A DNA stretch of 64,000 bases, from assembly GCA_023213315.1 (NCBI GenBank), contig JAKCPI010001563.1, positions 496,001 to 560,000 on the forward strand, read 5' to 3'. Position 1 is the first letter of the stretch; each line of letters opens with the position of its first letter. Below the pieces are notes generated by a model that ran no database searches, was not told the origin of the DNA, and saw only the letters and a list, made by a program, of their open reading frames with translations. The translations under genes were made by a program, and so were the position numbers. The stretch is from Euborellia annulipes (Eukaryota > Arthropoda > Insecta > Dermaptera > Anisolabididae). This document shows positions 56,801 to 64,000 of this stretch, piece after piece.

Positions 56801-59800
56801 ATTGATTATTATTGTATATTCCTTTAATATACTGTATAATAGAATTGTATTGAGGAGGGGACTGGCCGGAAAGGGGGGAGAAAGAAGTGATAACAGAAGC
56901 CCGTCAATCATTCATTGTTCTAGGCTCTTTCGATCAATGGCATACCAATGTCGATTAATTAGTCATATATTATCTGTATCAGCCAAAAGTAGGCCTATAC
57001 ACTCTAGCAGTGTAAAACAACTCAAAAGCTTAGAGAGAACAATTGCCTTTAAGCTATGCAACCAACACCCAGGTGCTTAGTTGGATCGAAAAAAGTCAAG
57101 TTTTGAATTCAGAGCTGCTTTAGTGAGGAAAAGTTGGTAAAAACAAGAAAAACTTTAGGTAGCCTGGGTCAGAACTCTAGTATACTTTTGAATGATACAG
57201 GTAGAATTATTTATATAATAATCAGACCCGTAACTAGATCTATTCTAAAGCAAAAATAAACATTGCAGCCTTTCCCGCTGTTTTTAAGAAATTACTAATT
57301 CTTGATGAAGTTCTCCATTTTTTCGTTATTTTGTTTGAAGTTATGGGAAGGATAAAAATAATAACAAATTTTTTGAAAATTATTTAATCTCTCGACTATC
57401 GATTTGGCCACGATGTACTATCATCAGGTCGGCGTTAGTTTGATGTGTTGAATATAGTGTGTTTTGACGTTATTTGTTGTGTGTTGACATTATTTGTTGT
57501 TTGTTTGGTCTGTGTTTGTTAATTTGTTATGTGTGTTTGGGAAGAAGTTAGCAGTTATTAATACTATTAAAAATTTAGCGTTTGATTGGGCATTTGGCGG
57601 TCCCTTGACACGAACCAGGACTTCCCGCATTCGCGGCGGATATTCGAGCGTCCCAGGGGGGGCGGGCAATCAAATAAAAACTTATCTTTATCTTAAACGA
57701 TATATTGAGTGGCTAATTTACAGTCTATAGGGTGTTTGAAATCAAAGCTCTAATTAATTAATAAAATAACATTTACTCTTCATTTAGGGTGTTGCAGTCT
57801 TAGGAGGTGCCTAGAATTTTGAAGTCCAATCGGGTTGGATGGCATGCGAAACATAAGATGTTCTAAATTTTAGTGATTAACAGATATGTACAAAAGTTAG
57901 AAATAAAAGACATTTTTTGACATAAATCGTTATTTTCGAAAATAATAATAGGCAAGTTAGCTTCGCATGTAAATAACTCTGTTAGCGTTAATTGTTCAAA
58001 GAGAATGCATCACCTGATAACGGCTGCACAATTAGCAGAGGAAAAGTTGGATTTTACTGTAATTAATAAAACAGTTTTTGTATTATTTAAACAACTATTT
58101 ATCCCAAAAAATGTCTTTTATTTTTAATAATCGTGAAAGGCTAAATCAATAAAAGTTTTAGAGCTGTTAGCAAGTAGCTCGCTCGCCTCACCCTAGTTAC
58201 GCCCCTGATAATCAAGAATTTTTTGCATATGACTTAAATTACCAAGTAAAAATTAAAGTCAGGGACGGGGATGACTCTCTACGCCCCGAGCATAAAAAAA
58301 GCCTTGAGACGTCGCTGCTACCTATTTAACGATATTTACATGATCGGCCCAAGGTAAACAAATACAGGCCAAATTTTTTAATGAGATAAGAGAAGAAAAA
58401 TAATTTAATAGAGACCTTTCTTCAAGCTTATTTAATATAAAATTCTTATCCGATGCAAATGAAATTTTCTATTTTCCAGACCTATGTTAATATTTAAGTT
58501 AAGATAAGGCAAGGCCAAAGCGTGACTTTTGAAAACAATAATATTAAGATCTCGTTATTATATTTGAAATTTGATGTCGATGAACTTATATATGGGTTCA
58601 TCAACTCTCTTTTATAAACATTTGCCTTCACCAAAATATTTATCATTCATCAAATTAATTTTGATATTAAATTATAAATTAAAATTTTATTTCTATCTAA
58701 TATAATAAATCTCTATTCTTTTTTTTTAATAAAACAAAGATTGTATTTATTTGTATTCATACGGCCCGGTTTTTTAAAATTTCGCATTTAGGTTTTTACT
58801 TCCCCGCACTATTATAATAGAAAGAGAAAAAGTATTATGATCGTAAAAAATCTAACCCTCAATTTTTTATACATCTTTTACGTTTCAGGTCATAAGGACC
58901 CCAGAAATTCAAAACATCTTAATGCTTGTCTGTGTATATTTTTTATTTTGCTTATATCTGTAACCACCCCTCGGATAAGGATGAAACTTCGTCCTAAATA
59001 GTTAATAATCCGAAGAGTGAATGCGTCCCCAATGAGCTGTATAAATTAGCGCGCCCCGATTTCATCAGCTTGCTCTGGACCAAATCTTTTGAAACTCGGG
59101 CACAATAATTAGGGCATTTGCCTCGAGCCCCGGGCGGAAAGTTTTGCAACCTCGTTGTCTATTTTTTTCTTTTAATTTAAAAATTGGCGACCTTTGGCAA
59201 TGCCTATTTAATAACTATTTAAATTTTTTTCTATAAATAATTAAATATTAATTATGTAATTAAAAATTATATAATTTTGTAAATAAAAAAAAAACTAGCC
59301 CAGGCCAAGGATTTTTAATTCACGGGCGTAAAGATATATCAATAAAAAATGTAGCAATTAGAGTTTTTATAAAAAAAAATTCCTAATTATTAGATAAATA
59401 AGGTTCTGGGAAATAATAAAGAAAGATGCTTGTTAAATATTATTTGTTAGAAAGATCCTCGGGTGATTCGTACAAAATTTTATATATTCAGTCCACGTCA
59501 TCAAGAAGTCAATGCCGGTGAATATTCGTTACTCATTTTGATGTCAGGGATTAGAAGGGAGAGACGATGAATAATGTTATCTCGGGATGCGTCACCAGCT
59601 CTTGTCGAAAATTTATTCCATCTTAGACTTTGTTAGAAATTTATTAATAAGATCATCCCAAAAAAAAATCAATCAAGCTATGAATTGAATTATTTTTTTG
59701 GTAAATTAATATCTACCCTTCAAATTTTAACATTCACCTGGGCTAATCATATGATTAAATAATAGCCAGGGTCGTAGTTAGTTAGCTAAGAAACAAAGTT

Positions 59801-62800
59801 GGGCATAAAAGAGGTGAAATTAAGAACACATTATTTTTTTTTAGAAATTTTTAAATTTTTATTAAAAAATTAATTGGCTTTAATTAATTATTTTAATTTT
59901 AATTTTTAAAAATGATGCCGATTTTAAGTCGCAAACTTCTTAAAACTTTCCAGATACCTGTGCAGATATACAGGTATGTGGAAAAACTCATTTTTTTTAA
60001 CTCGAAGGTTAGCATGTTCTTGTTTACTAATCGATAATTTGCTATCTGGCGAATAAGTTTGCTAGTTGATTAGAACAGAAGCAACCGGCCCTAAATTTCT
60101 AAACATCAAGTTATTTATTTTTGTTTTTGTTTTTCACCCCCTTCTCTTCTCCATATTTCAAAACTATTATTTATCTGCTTATGTAGTCGAAGAAGGGCGG
60201 GGGGGGGGGGCAAGTTGTGCCTAGTGATGCGGAGAACATCCTTTGAGAACCTTTGAGAAAAAAGTAGGATATTCACTAAAAACTCTCGGTTTATAAATCC
60301 AAGCTCTGATTATTTGACAATTTTTAAATTTCGTTTTCTTTTGTCACTAATTGAGAAGTTTTTGGTTTCCCCAGGAAGTGCTCGTAGCTCGTTTGTGGCG
60401 CGAGATTTGGCTAAATTTCCCTCCTTGCCCTTCTTTATCACCTCGACTAATCGGCTCTTCCTTTTATACGTATTAAACACTCATAATATCCTGTTAGATA
60501 AAATCTATGAAATAATCACCGGCATTGTTTTGAAGTTGGTCATTCATTATCAGTGTTTATGAAAATTTTATAAATAAACTTATCTAAATTTCAATAGCTT
60601 TTGAAAATACAATACGCCTCTGATTCACATTCCTTCAAACGAATTCTAAACAAAAGGTGCTCCGGAATCAAAAGACTCAGAGAATTAATAATATTTAAAA
60701 ACAACATAAATAAAGATTAGTTTGACAAAGAGAGTTTGTTGAACGGTCTAATAATTTGCTTAGCCGTAATATTAAAAGAATTTGAAAAATAATAAAAGCT
60801 CTAATGGAATAATATTCCATCACCATTCATAAATTTCCTTTCGGAGAAGAATGTCCTCGTTAATTTTTTTGTTTTTATTTAAAAATATTAGTTAATTAAC
60901 GATTTTAAATTATTTCGTAATCTAGTAGCTGTTGTCAGTTAAAAATAAAAATAAATTTCAATAAATCTTGAATATTAGCGCGAAAAATTTTAGGAAGTAA
61001 TTAGTCAAAGATTTAGATGAGGTTTAAAAAAAATTTGATAATAATTAAAAGTTAACACTAAGTTTAGTTTAAAAAAAGCGTTGTAAAAAAAAGGACTTTT
61101 ATTTGGTTTATGTACATTTCGATGTTTAAACATCATCATCAGAACCTTACTACAAACAGTTAATACAAATTAGTTTGTAATAAGGTTCTGATCATGTACA
61201 TAAACCAAATAAAAACACTAGATTTTGTTAAAAAAAGGAGTTTTATTTGGTTTATGTATGTACATTTCAATGTTAAAATAACATCATGATCAGAACCTTA
61301 TTACAAACTAATTTGTATTAACTGTGTGGTAGGGCTCTGATGATGATGTTTTAACATCAAAATGTACATAAACCATGCAATTACGAAAAATGATTTTTTT
61401 ATTCCGTTTAAATAGAATTTTGTGACCAAATGGAGATTTTGCCATTGTCGGGCATCCGGGGCCAATATATTTAAAAAAAAAAATAAAATAAAAAAATAGA
61501 ATTTTGTAAATTGGATTGCTTTTCTCTAAAATTATTCAGCTATTTTCATCCTGGATGTTTCCGAGGCCATCGAAATAAAAAAATTCTTGTCTTGTTATAC
61601 AGTATATAATTAAATAAGTGCAAATTTTAAAAGATTGTTTGTTTGTTCATGTTGTTTTGGTCTTATGTGTGGCAAACAAATATTTCGACAGACGGAAACC
61701 AACTCTATTTAAAATCGTTAAATTTTACGCTAAAAACATTAATTAGGCTAAATAACCTATGAATTTTAGTATTTTTAGCATTAAATTAAAAATTGAATAG
61801 CAACAAAACTTTTTCAAAACGTTTACATAATAATTTAAATTTTTTTAACATTAAATTATCAGATGAATAGCAAATAAAAACTTTTCCCATACATTTTTTT
61901 TGTTTTTGCATCAAATTTAACGATTTTAAATAAAAGTTAGGTTCTAAGTTATAAATCGTAATATTTGTTTGCGACCTATGCTAATTTACAAACATTAAAT
62001 AAAAATTGAATATTTAACATTTTTATTTGTGGCCAATTTGTTTATCGTGAAGAAGAGAGTGAGCGAGCCTCGAAACGTCTGCTAAAAATATAAAAGTTTT
62101 ATACTTTATCAATTAATCTACATTTTTTATACTTCGATTATTTCTTCCCTCAATTTTTTGACAAACAATCCAAAAGAAAATTTTTCAGATAATACATTAA
62201 ACACTTCTAATCCTGTTAATTGGAAAAGACAAACTTGTTTATTTTCATATAAGTTTAAATAGTATAATCTCTGTAAATAATTTTTTTTTAAATAATGATG
62301 TAAACGTTTCTGGAAATATTTTAATCAAGGTTGAAAAAAAAATATTTTGAAAATAAACAAATATAGCTGCTGACCTTGTTGTTGTAAATTGCCCATTTTT
62401 AACTTCAGTTGGCACCTAATTTTAATTAATAAAAGAAAAGAATTATTTATTTTTTTAGAAGAGAATTGTGTAGAGTGAAAGGGTCTGTTGATAAATAAGT
62501 CTTTGAGGGGATCGAGTAGGATTTATTTTAAAGACCAGCCCTTGCGTTATAAATTAATTGAAAAAAAAAAAAACATCCCTCTTGTTCATATTATACTGTA
62601 TTTCGTAAGACCTGATAATACTTTAATTTAAAATCGTTCTTCTGAATTAATTTTATTTCACTTACATCTTTCTTACTAATTCTAATTATTTTTATCACGA
62701 AGGTGTTTATGTGTTTATTAATTTTTTTAATTTAATTTTAAATATGAATGAAAATTAATTTTTAAATGCAATTAAAATCGTCATCTAAGTCGACCTCAAA

Positions 62801-63956
62801 ACCAGAAATTGTTAAAAATTGCACACAGGTGTTATTGTGGTATTCGGACAATAAATGAGGTTTGGTGGCTTAGGAGAGCCCTAGCAAAATCTAATTCGGA
62901 TAATATGTTGAATAATATATCATTCAAAATAGCTTCCGAGTTTAAAAAAATGAGTTTTTTCACATATAATTAGCTATCTCAGGTATAAAGAAAGTTTTTT
63001 AAGTTAGCAACTTAATAAAAGCATCATTTATAAATTAAAATTAGGCCTAATTAAAATAAATATTAAAAAATTAATTCATTTTTTAACAAAAATTTAAAAA
63101 TTTTCAACAAAAAAATAAATACAAGGGTTGTGTTCCTAATGACGCCTTAGTTAAGCCTTACACCGAACTTTTGTTCTTAGCGATCTGAGCTCTTATTTAA
63201 TCATATTTTTATTTATTTATTTACTTAAATTATACATAGGGCAATGTGCCCCTCTTAGTCTACTTGTGGAATTAAATACAGTAATAATTTTGAGTCAAAC
63301 CGTGAACCGCAGATCATCCGTGTCGAAAGTCATAGTCAACCAGATAATCCGTGGGATAGTTAATTAGAACTGAAGCAACCGGCCTTAAATGAAATAGGTA
63401 ATCAGAGTTTATAAACCTTCCTTATAACATGGCTATTTACCGCCTTATTTTATAACAATAGATCCTTAAAAAGATCTAATCTTAAATAATGCGCTCTATA
63501 ATTACTGGCTCGAGGGACTTTTAAAATATTTTTAAAAAGTAAAAAGAAAAAAGTTTTAGTTCACTTTTCACTAAAAATCAACCTTCTTTCTTAGTGATTT
63601 GTTATTATTCATTTGAAGATTCTCTTTGTATTAATATTCAGTGGGTGATTTATTAATGTAAAAAAGTGGGGTCAAGGGGGAATGAGCGTTGTATGTTTTC
63701 TTTTGTTCAGATATTAATTGTTTAAGAATGTGTGACACGCTTGCTTACCCCATACATGAGACCAAACTCGAGGTAGGGGGAGCGTCTGCTCCTTGGGCAC
63801 GACGTCCTTGGCTAATTTGAGGAGAGGATCTTCGTAGCCCCAGAGGAGTTGGTGGACGGAGACTTCAACGAACGGTCGTACTTTGAGGATTTCCATGATG
63901 GAGGCCATGGCCAGGCGCAGAAATCGGGCTGCATGCTTACTCTGAGACGTCGCGCT
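51243..63956 (-). CDS. CD36/SCARB-type scavenger receptor, 3' six exons
   Basis: Membrane receptor with a large extracellular loop that binds lipids or other ligands. Exons: 63956-63749, 54402-54176, 53379-53213, 52317-52196, 51856-51731, 51524-51243. Landmarks: VHQLLWGYEDPLL, VSVFTGAEG, HWKTQECNRINGSDGSIFPP, YRFSPPEDVFAD, cysteine-rich ECFCPSGPPCAPHGFFNVS, SFPHFYLAD, VQINLAVSQV, FPIIWFEE. The last exon encodes the C-terminal membrane helix (TYALIALGAALLLLSVGCLV) and a cytoplasmic tail of about 40 residues. All joins are GT-AG and in phase except within exon 63956-63749. There the frame used for GYEDPLL and the frame for LEFGLMYG near the exon end differ by one base, across the G5 run at 63776-63780. 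The first membrane helix and N-terminus lie outside the window. Paralogue not assigned. Confidence 0.95.
52840..53055. repeat. Probable TIR element, GATGGGCG ends
   Basis: CAAGGATGGGCGAAATC at the left and GCCCATCCCTG (inverted CAGGGATGGGC) at the right, with GATC/GATCCGA-rich interior. No target duplication was found. Lies in a scavenger-receptor intron. Confidence 0.4.
53735..53798. repeat. (CT)n microsatellite
   Basis: About 64 bp of CT dinucleotides with one interruption (CCTC near 53769). Smaller CT run at about 41621-41645. Confidence 0.95.
56306..56340 (-). ncRNA. Hammerhead-like motif
   Basis: The minus strand reads CTGAGGGT, stem GATTCC...GGGATC (six pairs including one G-T), then GAAACAT. 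A9 of the core appears changed. Confidence 0.4.
57223..58207. mobile_element. hAT-like element, decayed
   Basis: Left end CAGACCCGTAACTAG, right end CCCTAGTTACGCCCCTG (inverted CAGGGGCGTAACTAGGG), flanks ATAATAAT and ATAATCAA (6 of 8). The 985-bp interior includes a hammerhead-like motif at 57400 and G-rich stretches. No transposase recognised. Confidence 0.6.
57400..57427 (-). ncRNA. Hammerhead-like motif
   Basis: The minus strand has an exact CTGATGA followed by a TAGTACATCGTGGCC stem region and CAAATCG where GAAA is expected. The core is damaged. Confidence 0.3.
60000..60095 (-). repeat. Terminal block of the GGCCGGTTGCTTC family
   Basis: Ends AGAAGCAACCGGCCC and contains the inverted TTGCTATC...ATAAGTTTGCTAGTTGA block. 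It matches 35866-35975 in reverse. Confidence 0.5.
61111..61366. repeat. Cluster of four hammerhead-like arms in inverted arrangement
   Basis: Minus 61142-61111: CTGATGA, perfect stem TGATGTTTAAACATC, GAAATGTACA, an intact core. Plus from 61188: CTGATCATGTACATAAACC, stem II deleted. Minus 61292-61261: CTGATCA, stem ATGTTATTTTAACAT, TGAAATGTA. Plus 61337-61366: CTGATGA, stem TGATGTTTTAACATC, AAAA instead of GAAA. All share downstream TGTACATAAACC(AAATAAA). Two inverted pairs lie back to back. Confidence 0.6.
62047..62080 (+). ncRNA. Hammerhead-like motif
   Basis: GTGAAGA (first base C to G), stem GAG...CTC, CGAAACGTC. A near-core copy. Confidence 0.35.
63000..63395 (-). repeat. Copy of the right half of the 1151-2125 element
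   Basis: Shares GATCTGAGCTCTTATTTAAT, CGAAAGTCATAG and the AGCAACCGGCC end with 1900-2125. It is interrupted by an ATTT-tailed insertion of about 80 bp (63207-63290). Confidence 0.55.
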
Positions 63957-64000
63957 CTGAAAGACACAAATGCGCCACATGTTCGTCAAATCGATGCATT

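Larger units (their letters stand above)
54403..63748. other. 9.3-kb scavenger-receptor intron
   Basis: No exon of this or another gene was recognised. Contents: a patch of TATCGAT words (54650-54745), hammerhead-like motifs (56306, 57400, 61111-61366, 62047), a hAT-like element (57223-58207), and repeat-family ends at 60000-60095 and 63000-63395. The remainder is AT-rich with nothing identified. Confidence 0.55.

Overview
The window is a 64-kb piece of an AT-rich animal nuclear genome. Its genes are split by GT-AG introns of about 60 bp to 9 kb. It is most likely from an invertebrate, and an arthropod-type lineage fits the scavenger-receptor sequence, but the species cannot be fixed from the sequence. 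A complete exportin-T gene argues against drosophilid flies, which are reported to lack it.

Four host genes were found, all on the minus strand. From right to left (transcript direction) they are: (1) a CD36/SCARB-type scavenger receptor, 3' six exons, 63956 to 51243, 5' end outside; (2) a complete CDKL1/4-type kinase, seven exons, 38084 to 29348, 337 aa, with one GC-AG intron; (3) a complete exportin-T (XPOT), seventeen exons, 22651 to 9102, 972 aa; (4) the first three coding exons of a Polo-like kinase, 2719 to 1, 3' end outside. Every exon was joined by hand from splice sites, phase continuity and family similarity. The genes work in unrelated processes (lipid/ligand uptake, a cilium-type kinase family, tRNA export, cell cycle), so this is an ordinary eukaryotic neighbourhood, not an operon.

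The rest is a dense graveyard of mobile DNA. At least nine hAT-like non-autonomous elements keep CAGNGGCGT-type ends and 8-bp target duplications, seven of them perfect. One carries a roughly 29-copy 44-bp minisatellite. Two copies of another family form a composite flanked by one shared 8-bp duplication. There is an internally deleted Ty3/Gypsy element with LTRs and an exact tRNA-Pro primer site. Other relics are a Gypsy integrase, a LINE tail, a Tc1/mariner element and a hAT transposase. tRNA-derived SINEs are present, one with a clean 13-bp target duplication, and there are many long foldback repeats.

The most interesting pattern is a set of hammerhead-ribozyme-like cores (CTGANGA, stem II, GAAA). 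Several occur as inverted pairs inside foldback repeats of Penelope-like type. One such element landed exactly on an XPOT exon/intron border, and its 13-bp target duplication copied the splice donor. The CD36-type exon at the right edge has an apparent one-base frameshift in a homopolymer.
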